A stretch of DNA of 64,000 bases from Sporosarcina trichiuri. GTDB taxonomy: Bacteria; Bacillota; Bacilli; Bacillales_A; Planococcaceae. Under the pieces are notes generated by a model. That model ran no database searches. It was given only the letters and a program-made list of their open reading frames with translations, and was not told the DNA's origin. How positions within the stretch are numbered: the first letter of the stretch is position 1; each line of letters begins with the position of its first letter. Shown in pieces: positions 40,783-49,236 of this stretch. The position numbers and the translations under genes were made by a program. The stretch covers positions 151,001 through 215,000 of the forward strand of contig NZ_CP129119.1 of NCBI RefSeq assembly GCF_030406775.1, written 5' to 3'.

Positions 40783-42684
40783 GTCTGTTGAGTTCAGCAT
40801 ACGCAGGCCATTCAGGATAACGAGGATCGTACTGCCTTCGTGGCCGATGACACCGAGGGGCAGATCGACCGCCTGCATGAAGTTCGAAACGATCAATACC
40901 GCGATGACGAAAATCGAGAAGAACACATTTTGCTTGACAATCCGCTGCATTTTGCGGGACAGCTTGATTGTATAGGGGAGCTTCGTCAAGTCGTTCTTCA
41001 TGAGGACGACATCCGCTGTCTCCAGCGCGACGTCGGTCCCTTCACCCATCGAGATGCCGCTCGTCGCTGTGGCGAGCGCTGGCGCATCATTGATACCATC
41101 ACCGACCATCCCTGCCGTTCCGTACTGCTGCATCAGCTCCTTCACTTTCTCGACCTTCATATCAGGCAGACAGTCTGCAGCATAGGAATCGACGCCAGCC
41201 TGTGCCGCAACGGCCCGGGCTGTCTTTTCGTTGTCACCTGTCACCATGATCGTCTTCAGGCCGGCCTGTTTCAATTCCTGGATGGCCCGCACAGCCTCAG
41301 GGCGGATGACATCCTGCAGCGCGGCCGCTGCCAGGATCCCTTCCTGGTCTCTGATGAAGACAAGCGTTTTGCCATCTTCCGTCAGATTGAAGGCACTGCC
41401 GTCTCGGAATGCACGTGCTTCCGATTCACCGACGAATCGCGGACTTCCCACGATCACTTCACCCTCCGGCGGATATGCACGGAGCCCATTGCCTGGGACC
41501 TCCTCGATCTGGAAGTCGCGTCTCAGCGACACGGCGCGTTCTGCTGCATAGGCCGTCACTGCAGATGCGAGCGGGTGGTTGGAGCGGGATTCGATGCCGG
41601 CAAGAAGAGAAAGGGTCTCCTCTTCTGACGCACCATCCCGCACGATGAAGTCGGTCACGACCGGCCGTCCTGTTGTCAATGTTCCGGTTTTGTCGAAGAC
41701 GATCGCTTTCAGTGAACTCAAGTGCTCCAGATGGACGCCGCCTTTGAAGAGAACTCCCCGTTTTGCTCCATTGGAGACTGCTGCAAGGGTTGCAGGCATG
41801 ATCGAAGCGACCAATGCGCAAGGTGAAGCGACCACCAGGAGGACGATCGCCCGGTAGAACGTTGTCGTCCAGTCCCATCCGACAAGGTAGTGGGGGAGGA
41901 ACAGCATGATTGCGACAGCGACGAGCACCACCTTCACATAGCTTCCTTCAAACCGCTCGATGAACTGCTGAGATGGTGATTTTTCACTTTGCGCGTTCTG
42001 AACCATTGCGATGATCTTCTGAAACAGCGACTCACTGCTCGGTTTCGTCATTTCCATTTCAATGACGCCGCTGATGTTGACAGTCCCTGCAAATAACTCA
42101 TCACCTGCTGCCTTATCGGCAGGTACGGATTCGCCATTGATGGCTGACATATCGACAGACGTAGTTCCTTTCAAAATCGAACCGTCCACAGGTATCCGCT
42201 CACCAGGTTTCACCAGAAGCCTTGCACCGACCTGCAGGGATGCGGTCGGCACGCTTTCCTCCGATCCGTCTTCCAGGATCAGCCGGGCCTCTTCAGGCTG
42301 GAGTTCCATGAGTGAAGAGATTTCCTTATGGCTTTTGTTCATCGTGTACGTTTCCAGCGCACCGCTCAGCGCGAAGATGAAGATCAGGATGGCGCCTTCC
42401 GCCCAATATCCGATCATGGCGGATCCGACAGCAGCAAACACCATCAGCATCTCGACGTTCAATTCCTTGTTCGCAATCGTCTCTTCGATACCTTCCTTCG
42501 CTTTCGCATACCCGCCGATCAGAAAAGCGATGACATACAAAACGATTGAAGACATCTCAGCACCATTTTTGCCGCTCAGCCAGGCGGCGATGATCAGTAC
42601 CCCTGAAATGATTGCCATTGCCAGCTCGAGGTGCTCTTTCCAGTCAAATGATCTCGTTTCCTCTGCTGCTGTGTGAATGACCAT
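40780..42684 (-). CDS. P1B-type heavy-metal ATPase (PfeT/ZosA-like)
   Basis: The 634-residue pump has the P-type order: TM helices 1-4, actuator domain with NGESVP, the transport motif SPC (VASPCALVAS) in TM6, phosphorylation site DKTGTLT, nucleotide-binding domain with SNHPLA and GDGINDAPAL, then two final TM helices. No N-terminal metal-binding domain is present. SPC pumps export Fe2+, Co2+ or Zn2+. Its size and the PerR box 107 bp upstream suggest the PerR-controlled PfeT (ZosA) iron exporter of B. subtilis, but the metal is inferred. The ATG at 42684 follows aggagggat. Confidence 0.88.
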   Translation of the reverse strand: MVIHTAAEETRSFDWKEHLELAMAIISGVLIIAAWLSGKNGAEMSSIVLYVIAFLIGGYAKAKEGIEETIANKELNVEMLMVFAAVGSAMIGYWAEGAILIFIFALSGALETYTMNKSHKEISSLMELQPEEARLILEDGSEESVPTASLQVGARLLVKPGERIPVDGSILKGTTSVDMSAINGESVPADKAAGDELFAGTVNISGVIEMEMTKPSSESLFQKIIAMVQNAQSEKSPSQQFIERFEGSYVKVVLVAVAIMLFLPHYLVGWDWTTTFYRAIVLLVVASPCALVASIMPATLAAVSNGAKRGVLFKGGVHLEHLSSLKAIVFDKTGTLTTGRPVVTDFIVRDGASEEETLSLLAGIESRSNHPLASAVTAYAAERAVSLRRDFQIEEVPGNGLRAYPPEGEVIVGSPRFVGESEARAFRDGSAFNLTEDGKTLVFIRDQEGILAAAALQDVIRPEAVRAIQELKQAGLKTIMVTGDNEKTARAVAAQAGVDSYAADCLPDMKVEKVKELMQQYGTAGMVGDGINDAPALATATSGISMGEGTDVALETADVVLMKNDLTKLPYTIKLSRKMQRIVKQNVFFSIFVIAVLIVSNFMQAVDLPLGVIGHEGSTILVILNGLRMLNSTD

Positions 42685-42701
42685 AGTATCCCTCCTAATT
42701 G

Positions 42702-42724
42702 AGAATGAGTTTCACTTTCATTCT
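42702..42724. promoter_or_regulatory. Inverted repeat in the pfeT-like 5' leader
   Basis: agaatga (42702-42708) and tcattct (42718-42724) with a nine-base spacer lie between the PerR box and the start codon; it resembles half of a Fur/Zur-type box but its function is not clear. Confidence 0.35.
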
Positions 42725-42790
42725 TCTAATGATGATTTGAAATTCAGCATTTCCAACTTGAATACACATGTAATGATACATATTACTTAT

Positions 42791-42805
42791 TTATAATTAT
42801 TATTA
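42791..42805 (-). promoter_or_regulatory. PerR box upstream of the pfeT-like gene
   Basis: ttataattattatta matches the PerR consensus TTATAATNATTATAA at 13 of 14 defined bases. It lies right after a minus-strand promoter-like pair (TTCACT, 16 bp, TATAGT), so bound PerR would block transcription. Confidence 0.75.
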
Positions 42806-42913
42806 TCTATACTATACCACAACAAGTCGGAAAGTGAACAATTAAGAATGGGGATTTTTATATTCAGAGCAGAAGGGGGAGCAATGCGGCCATACCGGGC
42901 CAGACGGAAGGCC

Positions 42914-42955
42914 GCAAAAAAAGCCGAACAGCTCCTTTGCAGGAGTGTCCGGCTA
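42914..42955 (-). terminator. Terminator after the SE1561-like gene
   Basis: Read leftward, agccggacactcctg/caggag...cggct is followed by seven T residues. Confidence 0.8.
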
Positions 42956-42972
42956 TTCGCGGTTCCAGGATT

Positions 42973-43137
42973 TCATTTCAACTTACCCATTTGGATTTCA
43001 AGATCGTCGACGAGACGGATCAAATGGTCGATCTCATCCAAGTCAGTTGTCTCCGGCTCGATGGAGTCCAGGGTTTCAAGGAATTGACTGAGCCGTTCCT
43101 TGAGTTCTTCCACTTGTGAAGGTTGTGAGCTTTGCAA
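42973..43137 (-). CDS. SE1561 family small protein
   Basis: The 54-residue, acidic, helical protein has the SE1561 family core: VEELKERLSQFLETLDSIEP and then DLDEIDHLIRLVDDLEIQM. Its function is unknown; it is cytoplasmic. The TTG at 43137 is taken as the start because the gaggtg site sits six bases before it; an in-frame GTG three codons earlier overlaps that ribosome site. A terminator lies immediately downstream. Confidence 0.75.
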   Translation of the reverse strand: MQSSQPSQVEELKERLSQFLETLDSIEPETTDLDEIDHLIRLVDDLEIQMGKLK

Positions 43138-43428
43138 AACAGACACCTCTTTCTGTTCATCAGTCTACAGGAGATACATAGGAGAATCAATGAACTGAAA
43201 ATATGATACATTTAGACTATTTTAATAAAAATTCAGCCATGTTAGGATGAGGATAACCAAAACAGGAAGGAGGCGTACAAGGATCCTTACCAAAGAAGGA
43301 GGCGATTCGAAGACGTCTGGAAGTGGAAAATCTGCTGGCGAATTCGTGATATGACCATGGATACTTATTTACCAACATGAAACCCGGCGCTCGTCCTCTA
43401 GCGGAAGAGACCGGGTTTTCATGTGTCT
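43138..43428. other. 290-base gene-poor stretch
   Basis: I see no gene I can support. Two identical aaggaggcg motifs, at 43267-43275 and 43296-43304, look like ribosome sites but have no start codon at proper distance. The only frame over them, a 35-residue basic peptide from the ATG at 43247, has no ribosome site of its own. The OsmC terminator occupies the right end. Confidence 0.5.
43378..43420 (-). terminator. Hairpin after the OsmC gene
   Basis: aaacccgg and ccgggttt form the stem; the T tract is short, so termination strength is uncertain. Confidence 0.6.
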
Positions 43429-43812
43429 TCAGATAAGTTCCACAGTCTTCACTACGTCAATACAGCCCGCGACGGATTGGTACATGGAACAGTTCTTGTC
43501 TGTCAGTTCCATGATTTTCGGAATCTTTTCCTCCGTCAGGCCTTCTGCACGCACTGTGATGTGGAGGTGGATCTTTTCAAGGCGGCTGGCGTCATCCTGC
43601 GAACGCTGCACGTCTTTCACTTCAATTGACAGCGACTCGGCAGGAGTCCGTTTCTTATCGAGGATCTTCCTCATGACGCCGCCTGTACATGCGGCGATGG
43701 AAGACACCATCAGCTGATACGGACGGAATCCTTTTTCCTCATTTGACGATATCGTTAATGTCCCAAATTCCGTTTCGGTTTCAAATCCATGTTCTGTCAT
43801 TTCAAGTTTCAT
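43429..43812 (-). CDS. OsmC/Ohr-family protein
   Basis: The 127-residue protein matches OsmC-like proteins of the YhfA type: FRPYQLMVSSIAACTGGVMRKILDKKRTPAESLSIEVKDVQR. Cys in AACTGG and Cys in KNCSMYQSVAG match the two redox-active cysteines of the family, which reduce organic hydroperoxides using dihydrolipoyl proteins. It is divergent from an MFS transporter gene with only 64 bp between the starts, so they may share regulation. The start has a gaggaggga site. Confidence 0.9.
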   Translation of the reverse strand: MKLEMTEHGFETETEFGTLTISSNEEKGFRPYQLMVSSIAACTGGVMRKILDKKRTPAESLSIEVKDVQRSQDDASRLEKIHLHITVRAEGLTEEKIPKIMELTDKNCSMYQSVAGCIDVVKTVELI

Positions 43813-43876
43813 GAATAATCCCTCCTCGTTATGCTATCATTATAGAGGTTTTTGTTTCAAAAGGGGTGTGGAATGC

Positions 43877-45043
43877 ATGGAAGCTGCAGAACAGAAGATG
43901 CGGCACCGGTTCTGGGTGCTCGTCATCATCGTATCTATTTCAGGATTTTCCCAAGGGATGCTGCTGCCGCTTATTTCGTCTATTTTCGAACGGGACGGTA
44001 TCTCAAGCACCCTGAACGGTTTGAATGCTACAGGTCTATACATAGGAACTCTTCTCGTCTCGCCATTCATGGAGGCACCGCTCCGCAAATTTGGATACAA
44101 ACCGGTCATCATTGCAGGGGGACTCGTCGTCCTGGTCTCGCTGCTGTCATTTCCTGTGTGGAAAAGCGTTGTGTTCTGGTTTGTGCTGCGCCTGCTGATC
44201 GGCATCGGGGATCATGCGCTACATTTTGCTACTCAGACATGGGTGACGAGCAGTGTGCCGCCTGAGCGTCTCGGACGGAGCATTTCCATCTACGGTCTGT
44301 CCGTCGGTGCCGGCTTCGCAGTCGGACCGATGTTCGTGCCGCTTGTCTCAGTCTTCGAGGGATTGCCATTCATCGTCTCCGCTGGGCTCACACTCACGGC
44401 ATGGGCATTGGTGTTCACGCTGCGGAATGATTTCCCGGAAACGGCAGTGGGGGCCGTCTCGGAAGGCCGCTTCTTCAAGCGGGCGAAGACGACGGTGGCT
44501 GCTGCCTGGGTCGCATTACTCGGCCCGCTCGCATACGGCTTCCTGGAATCCTCCCTCAATGCGATGTTTCCGGTGTTCGCTCTCCGGAATGGGATTCCGC
44601 TGACGATGGTCTCTCTTATCATCCCTTCCTTCGCGATCGGGGGCATCTTATCCCAAGTTCCGCTCGGCATTCTGTCTGACCGCATCGGGCGGCGGCCTGT
44701 GCTGCTGATTGCGCTCGGAGGGGGAGTAGGTGCCTTTACAACAGCCGCTGTCTTCAACACGGCTGCGCTTGTCATCATGGCTGCATTTTTCGTCGGCGGC
44801 ATCTTCTGCGGCTCGCTGTTTTCACTCGGCGTGGCGTATATGTCCGATCTGACACCGAAGACGCTGCTTGCGACAGGCAATTTGCTGTGCGGAATATTTT
44901 TCAGTTTTGGCAGCCTGGCCGGGCCGATCCTCGGCGGCTGGGTTCTTGAAACGATGCAGGGCAGCTACCTGTATTTGTTCAGCGCGATTCTCGGCACACT
45001 GTTTTTGCTGACATTGAGAGGGAAGAAACAGACAGCTTCGTAA
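43877..45043 (+). CDS. yfkF: MFS transporter YfkF-like
   Basis: The 388-residue protein has 12 hydrophobic segments, with the MFS loop pattern APLRKFGYKPV between TM2 and TM3 and SDRIGRRPVLL between TM8 and TM9. It belongs to the sugar-phosphate/drug-efflux-like branch; the substrate is unknown. B. subtilis YfkF has the same size and similar gene context near pdaA. The ATG at 43877 follows aaggggtg; the ATG at 43873 is out of frame. A hairpin without T tract follows. Confidence 0.88.
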   Translation: MEAAEQKMRHRFWVLVIIVSISGFSQGMLLPLISSIFERDGISSTLNGLNATGLYIGTLLVSPFMEAPLRKFGYKPVIIAGGLVVLVSLLSFPVWKSVVFWFVLRLLIGIGDHALHFATQTWVTSSVPPERLGRSISIYGLSVGAGFAVGPMFVPLVSVFEGLPFIVSAGLTLTAWALVFTLRNDFPETAVGAVSEGRFFKRAKTTVAAAWVALLGPLAYGFLESSLNAMFPVFALRNGIPLTMVSLIIPSFAIGGILSQVPLGILSDRIGRRPVLLIALGGGVGAFTTAAVFNTAALVIMAAFFVGGIFCGSLFSLGVAYMSDLTPKTLLATGNLLCGIFFSFGSLAGPILGGWVLETMQGSYLYLFSAILGTLFLLTLRGKKQTAS

Positions 45044-45064
45044 CAATGAATAATTATATGTTAA

Positions 45065-45107
45065 ACAGGCTGTTCCGCGTATGTCAGCACGAAGCGGAAC
45101 AGCCTGT
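45065..45107. terminator. Long hairpin between yfkF and pdaA
   Basis: acaggctgttccgc / gcggaacagcctgt is a perfect 14-bp stem with a 15-nt loop. The T tract is missing on both strands, so it could be a transcript-end structure rather than an intrinsic terminator. Confidence 0.5.
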
Positions 45108-45121
45108 CAGTATGCAGTCGG

Positions 45122-45928
45122 TCAATTCGCGAGACCGAGCTGGATATCTTCGTACTCCATGACTAGTTCATCGAGCGATTCGAATGTGTAGCCCTGTTTC
45201 TTCGCATCGCGGATGAAATCGGGAAGGGCTTCAGCATTATCGGTCGAGACGGTATGCATCAGGATGACTGCACCCGGGTGCAGCTGGTTCATGAGCTCGT
45301 TGTATGCGTATGCTTTGCCTTTCGGCTTATCCGCATACCAGTCGATGAACGCGACTGACCAAAAAATATGCCGGTATCCAAGCGCGTTGCCGACAGACAG
45401 AACCTCTTCATTGAAAATCCCTTCCGGCGGTCTCGCATAGACCGTCCGCTCCACGCCTGCCGTCTTTTTGAGCAGTGCATCGAACTTTTTCCATTCCTCT
45501 TCCATACCAGCGGGTGACAATTTCGCCATGTTCGGATGATCGAACGAGTGGTTGCCGATGCCGTGCCCTTCTTTCACCATACGTTTGACGACCGGGGCTG
45601 CACTTTTCAAATAATGACCGGTGAGAAAGAACGTTGCCGGCGCTTCCTCTTTTTTCAGCGTATCCAGAATACTTTCGGTCAGACCGTTCTCGTAGCCGTT
45701 GTCGAATGTCAGATAGGCGATTTTCTTATCGGGTTTCCCTTTGTAGATCGCCCCGTGGTCGTCGAGAAGCCCTTCCAGCGCACCGCCCGCATTCGGAGGC
45801 TCCCCGTTCTGCGACTTTTTGAAGCCCCAGTGGAATTCATCCGCATGTGCGGCAAACGGGTTGAACGAAAGACCGATAACAATAACGAAAGCGGCCATTA
45901 AAATACCGGGTCCATGCTGTTCCATCAT
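45122..45928 (-). CDS. pdaA: PdaA-like spore-cortex muramic-delta-lactam deacetylase
   Basis: The 268-residue polysaccharide deacetylase has a signal sequence (residues 5-28), NodB motif 1 TFDNGYENGLT, motif 2 HSFDHPN, motif 3 ARPPEGIFNEE and the C-terminal LHPGAVILMHT. Motif 1 with Asn in place of the second Asp (DNG) is that of PdaA, which deacetylates N-acetylmuramic acid after amidase action to make the delta-lactam of spore cortex. The ATG at 45928 follows aaaggagtg. A sigma-G-type promoter precedes it, so it is probably made in the forespore. It marks the organism as an endospore-former. Confidence 0.92.
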   Translation of the reverse strand: MMEQHGPGILMAAFVIVIGLSFNPFAAHADEFHWGFKKSQNGEPPNAGGALEGLLDDHGAIYKGKPDKKIAYLTFDNGYENGLTESILDTLKKEEAPATFFLTGHYLKSAAPVVKRMVKEGHGIGNHSFDHPNMAKLSPAGMEEEWKKFDALLKKTAGVERTVYARPPEGIFNEEVLSVGNALGYRHIFWSVAFIDWYADKPKGKAYAYNELMNQLHPGAVILMHTVSTDNAEALPDFIRDAKKQGYTFESLDELVMEYEDIQLGLAN

Positions 45929-45951
45929 GAGCGAACACACTCCTTTTCTTC

Positions 45952-45980
45952 TAAGGTGTGCGCAACCGGGTATTCTATAC
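45952..45980 (-). promoter_or_regulatory. Sigma-G-type promoter of pdaA
   Basis: On the minus strand GTATA (-35, 45976-45980), 17 bp, then CACCTTA (-10, 45952-45958); against GHATR-N17-18-CATNHTA this matches all of the -35 and six of seven -10 bases. pdaA is sigma-G-controlled in B. subtilis. Confidence 0.6.
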
Positions 45981-45990
45981 GTCCGCCGTT

Positions 45991-46893
45991 TCAATCGATC
46001 AGTATGTTTTCCAGTGCCGGCCGGATTGCGGGATACGCATATTCAAAATCGCTGTCGATTAATTTCTCCGGAAGGACATGCTGGCCTTCGAGGACGAGTT
46101 TGCTTTTGTTGCCGAGCAGCGCCTTCATGGCGAACGCCGGCACAGGGAGCCAGTGCGGCCGGCGCAGCAACGAACCGATCGTCCGGCCAAGCTCTGACAT
46201 CCGCACAGGCGCCGGAGCTGTGACGTTGACAGGACCGTGCATCGACGGCGTGTCGATGACAAACCGGATGGCCCTTGCGACGTCCTCCACGTGGACCCAC
46301 GATATCCATTGCTGTCCGGAACCGATCGGACCTCCGGCGAACAGTTTATATGGGAGTGCCATTACCGGCAATGCACCGCCGTCTTCACCGAGTACTGTTC
46401 CGAAGCGTGTGAAAACGACACGGGTGCCGTACTGTTCCATGGCCGCCGCCTTCTTTTCCCAGTCATGCACCGTCCTGCCGAGGAAGTCAGGAGCGATTTC
46501 CTCCGACTGTTCCGTGTAGACATTCGTTTCGGATGTCGGATAGATACCGACAGCACTTGCGTTGACAAAGACTGCCGGCTTCTTGCTGAACGTACTGAGG
46601 ATCCGCAGCAGTTCATCCGTCGCCTCCATCCGGCTCTCATAGATTTTTTTCTGGTGTTCTTCCGACCAGTTGCCGTCATTGATGGAGATGCCGGCCAGGT
46701 TGACGACAGCATCCGGGGGCGTCACAAGTTCTTCAGGTCTGGCATCGGGTTTGAGCCACTGTACATAACGGATACCATCTTTTTCCCGTGAGCCGCTTCT
46801 GGTCAGGATGGTCAGTGAATGCTGTTCGCCCTGCAGCGCGCGGACCAGCCGGGAACCGACGAACCCGGTGCCTCCGGTTATCAGAATTTCCAT
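45991..46893 (-). CDS. yfhF: TIGR01777-family SDR epimerase YfhF
   Basis: The 300-residue protein starts with the NAD(P) fold MEILITGGTGFVGSRLVRAL, then VNLAGISI, the SDR-like NASAVGIYP and a C-terminal DUF1731 domain (residues 245-300, GNKSKLVLEGQHVLPEKL). It belongs to TIGR01777, the family of B. subtilis YfhF and E. coli YfcH, with unknown substrate. The ATG at 46893 follows aaaggagtgg. The reading frame stays open far upstream through recX but that part is an artefact. It is divergent from recX. Confidence 0.92.
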   Translation of the reverse strand: MEILITGGTGFVGSRLVRALQGEQHSLTILTRSGSREKDGIRYVQWLKPDARPEELVTPPDAVVNLAGISINDGNWSEEHQKKIYESRMEATDELLRILSTFSKKPAVFVNASAVGIYPTSETNVYTEQSEEIAPDFLGRTVHDWEKKAAAMEQYGTRVVFTRFGTVLGEDGGALPVMALPYKLFAGGPIGSGQQWISWVHVEDVARAIRFVIDTPSMHGPVNVTAPAPVRMSELGRTIGSLLRRPHWLPVPAFAMKALLGNKSKLVLEGQHVLPEKLIDSDFEYAYPAIRPALENILID

Positions 46894-46980
46894 TGTATCC
46901 ACTCCTTTCGATTGGATGATACGGTTCAGCTGACGTGCTGCCTGCGAACGTCTATACTTGAAGTAAATGGGGGTGTCAGC

Positions 46981-47793
46981 ATGCCGGTCATTACTAAAAT
47001 CACACAGCAGAAAAAAGACAAGGAATGCTTCAATATATTCTTGGATGATGTCTATTCGTTCAGTGTCCATGAAACGAATCTCATTAAATTCGGCCTGACG
47101 AAAGGGATGCCGCTGGATGAATGGGTCAAGGAAGACTTGGTGTATGAAGAAGAGATCCAGCGTGCCTTCAATCGGGCGCTCCACTATCTCGGCCGCCGTA
47201 TGAGAAGTGAACAGGAAGTCAGACAGAAGCTTCTCGAGGCGGAGTTCAGTGAGGCGGTCACCCGGGAAGCCCTGCTCAAGTTGAAAAAACTCGGTTTCCT
47301 GGATGATCAGGCATATTCCGAAGCATTGCTGCAAAATCAGAAAACCGCATCCGGAAAGGGGCCGAACGCCATTAAAGCGGAAATGAAGAAAAAAGGGATC
47401 GACCCGGAAGTCCAGGAAGCGGTGCTGGAAGAGTATGACCCGGCGGAACAGCTTGCCACTGCAAAACGCCTCGCCGACAAAGCGGCCAGAAAACATTCCG
47501 CAGTTGCACCGGCTCAGCTGAAGCAGCGGATCCAGAATGCGCTCCAGCGGAAAGGATTCTCCTTCGATATCATCAAGGAAGCAGTCGGATCGATCGAATT
47601 CGAACCGGATGAGGATGAATGGACATCCATCACCGAGACGGCGGGTGAAAAAGCGTGGCGCCGCATCAACGCAAAATATAAGGGCTACGAACGCAAACAG
47701 CGGGTCAAGCAGGCGATGTACCAGAAAGGCATCCCATTTGACCGCATCGATGCATTCATTGAGAAAAAGGAGCTTGAAGAAGATGGAGAATGA
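46981..47793 (+). CDS. recX: Recombination regulator RecX
   Basis: The 270-residue protein is the long Firmicute form of RecX, with repeated three-helix units: AFNRALHYLGRRMRSEQEVRQKLLEAEF, ALLKLKKLGFLDDQAYSEALLQNQ and PNAIKAEMKKKGIDPEVQEAVLEEY, then two more. RecX modulates RecA filaments by limiting or directing their growth. A ggggtg site precedes the ATG. It is divergent from yfhF by 87 bp and overlaps the start of yfhH by 11 bases, the conserved Bacillales arrangement. Confidence 0.93.
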   Translation: MPVITKITQQKKDKECFNIFLDDVYSFSVHETNLIKFGLTKGMPLDEWVKEDLVYEEEIQRAFNRALHYLGRRMRSEQEVRQKLLEAEFSEAVTREALLKLKKLGFLDDQAYSEALLQNQKTASGKGPNAIKAEMKKKGIDPEVQEAVLEEYDPAEQLATAKRLADKAARKHSAVAPAQLKQRIQNALQRKGFSFDIIKEAVGSIEFEPDEDEWTSITETAGEKAWRRINAKYKGYERKQRVKQAMYQKGIPFDRIDAFIEKKELEEDGE

Positions 47794-48115
47794 AAAATCA
47801 TACAGCCAGATGACAGAGCATGAGCTGCGTGCAGAAATCGCCCGTCTCATGGAAAAAGCGAGGAAGGCGGAGCAGCTCGGGATTCTGAACGAATTCGCCG
47901 TTTACCAGCGGAAAGCACTAATGGCGCAATCCTTCCTGATCGATCCTGCCAGTATAATCCCCGGAGAAATCTACAAGATCCAAGGGGATGAAGGGAACTT
48001 CTTCAAAGTGGACTATCTGAAAGGCCGCTTTGCGTGGGGATACCGGCTCGGCAGCGAGCTGGCAGAAGAGGCTCTGCCGCTTGCAATGCTCAAGTCGGTG
48101 AAATCCGGCAAGTGA
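47783..48115 (+). CDS. yfhH: DUF1811 protein YfhH
   Basis: The 110-residue protein matches YfhH/DUF1811: EHELRAEIARLMEKARKAEQLGILNEFAVYQRKALMAQSFLIDP, then the small beta domain GEIYKIQGDEGNFFKVDYLKGRFAWGYRLGS. Its function is unknown. The ATG at 47783 lies inside the end of recX, and aaggag at 47768-47773 serves as its ribosome site, so it is translated with recX. It is followed closely by yfhP in the opposite direction. Confidence 0.9.
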   Translation: MENEKSYSQMTEHELRAEIARLMEKARKAEQLGILNEFAVYQRKALMAQSFLIDPASIIPGEIYKIQGDEGNFFKVDYLKGRFAWGYRLGSELAEEALPLAMLKSVKSGK

Positions 48116-48126
48116 TGCCCCGTCTG

Positions 48127-49113
48127 TCAGGAATCCTGCTGGATGAAGTTCAGCTTCTTCCGTAATTTATCTTCGGAGAAGATCCATCCGGTATAACTGT
48201 TGACGACATTCATGTCCTCATCCACATGGGCGACTGCGACAAACGGATAGAAGGTCTTGCTCCGGTATCTCAAATCGATCAGGCGGACTTCCGTCAGCAT
48301 ATCGACCTGGGTGATTTCCCAGCGGTAGATCGGAGAGAATGACATGAACGCCTCAATATTCTTGTCGGTCATCGCTGCGTCCACATATAAGGAGTCGGGA
48401 AGCGGTTTCCGGTCGAACCGGTCATATATGCTGATCGACCGGCCGTATGCCCTGCCGACGTAGTGATCCTTTTTCGTGGATGCGGCGATCCGCCACTGGA
48501 AGAAGCGCATCGTCGGTGCGACGTACACATCGACAGCGTCGGGAATCGTATTGCAGACAGCCCGTTTGACTGCGGCCTGCACTGCGAACCGCAGAAGATA
48601 ATACAGGAAGATCAGGATATACAGGACAATCATCGTCCGGACGGGCGGTGCGCCGAGCAGCCAAGCAAGTATGGCAGCCGCATGCAGACCGAAATAAATC
48701 GGGTCAAACGTATTGATGACGCTGAGGGCGACCCACTTCTGGGAAAACGGCCGGAGCGCCTGTGTTCCGTATGAATTGAAGATGTCCACGAAGACATGAA
48801 TGAAGACAGCAAGGAACGTCCATGACCACAGATGAAGATAATTCGCTTCCGGTACGAATAAGTACAGCATGGCCGAAATCAGCACAGGCCACAGCAGCAC
48901 TGCAGGTATGGAGTGTGTGATTCCGCGGTGATTCCTTATATAAACAGCGTTATTCCGTAATTTCAGTATGGTATCGATGTCAGGTGCCAGGGACCCGAGC
49001 ATGATGCCGGCAAATACCGGCCCCATGGTAGCTGAATGCGAGGCGACAACCGGATCTGCCATTGCCAGACCGCTGATCGCTATCCCCATGGCTATGTGCG
49101 TACCTGTGTCCAA
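48127..49113 (-). CDS. yfhP: Membrane-bound metal-dependent hydrolase YfhP (YdjM family)
   Basis: The 328-residue protein begins with the family motif MDTGTHIAMGIAI, in which the His is a metal ligand, followed by LAPDIDTILK, HRGITHS and HVFVDIFNSYGT, all His/Asp-rich. About four TM helices lie in residues 1-180, and a soluble C-terminal domain (200-328) follows. The family is that of LexA-regulated membrane hydrolases (YdjM); substrates are unknown. The TTG at 49113 follows aaaggggtga. It is convergent with yfhH and divergent from mutY. Confidence 0.9.
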   Translation of the reverse strand: MDTGTHIAMGIAISGLAMADPVVASHSATMGPVFAGIMLGSLAPDIDTILKLRNNAVYIRNHRGITHSIPAVLLWPVLISAMLYLFVPEANYLHLWSWTFLAVFIHVFVDIFNSYGTQALRPFSQKWVALSVINTFDPIYFGLHAAAILAWLLGAPPVRTMIVLYILIFLYYLLRFAVQAAVKRAVCNTIPDAVDVYVAPTMRFFQWRIAASTKKDHYVGRAYGRSISIYDRFDRKPLPDSLYVDAAMTDKNIEAFMSFSPIYRWEITQVDMLTEVRLIDLRYRSKTFYPFVAVAHVDEDMNVVNSYTGWIFSEDKLRKKLNFIQQDS

Positions 49114-49236
49114 AACATCACCCCTTTACATGGAACGATCTGCACGTATGAACGGTGCAGTTCCTGAGTTCCTGTTCAGTATATACCCATTTCAGGACAA
49201 CCTAAAAGCAATAACAACACAATGAGGAGCAAGTCC

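Noticed and set aside
43247..43354. 35-residue basic peptide gene
   Set aside because: There is no ribosome site before its ATG, the composition is unlike neighbouring genes, and it has no recognisable motif.
46894..47850. Upstream extension of yfhF giving a 619-residue minus-strand protein
   Set aside because: The extra part is antisense to recX, has no family pattern, and a strong ribosome site precedes the ATG at 46893.
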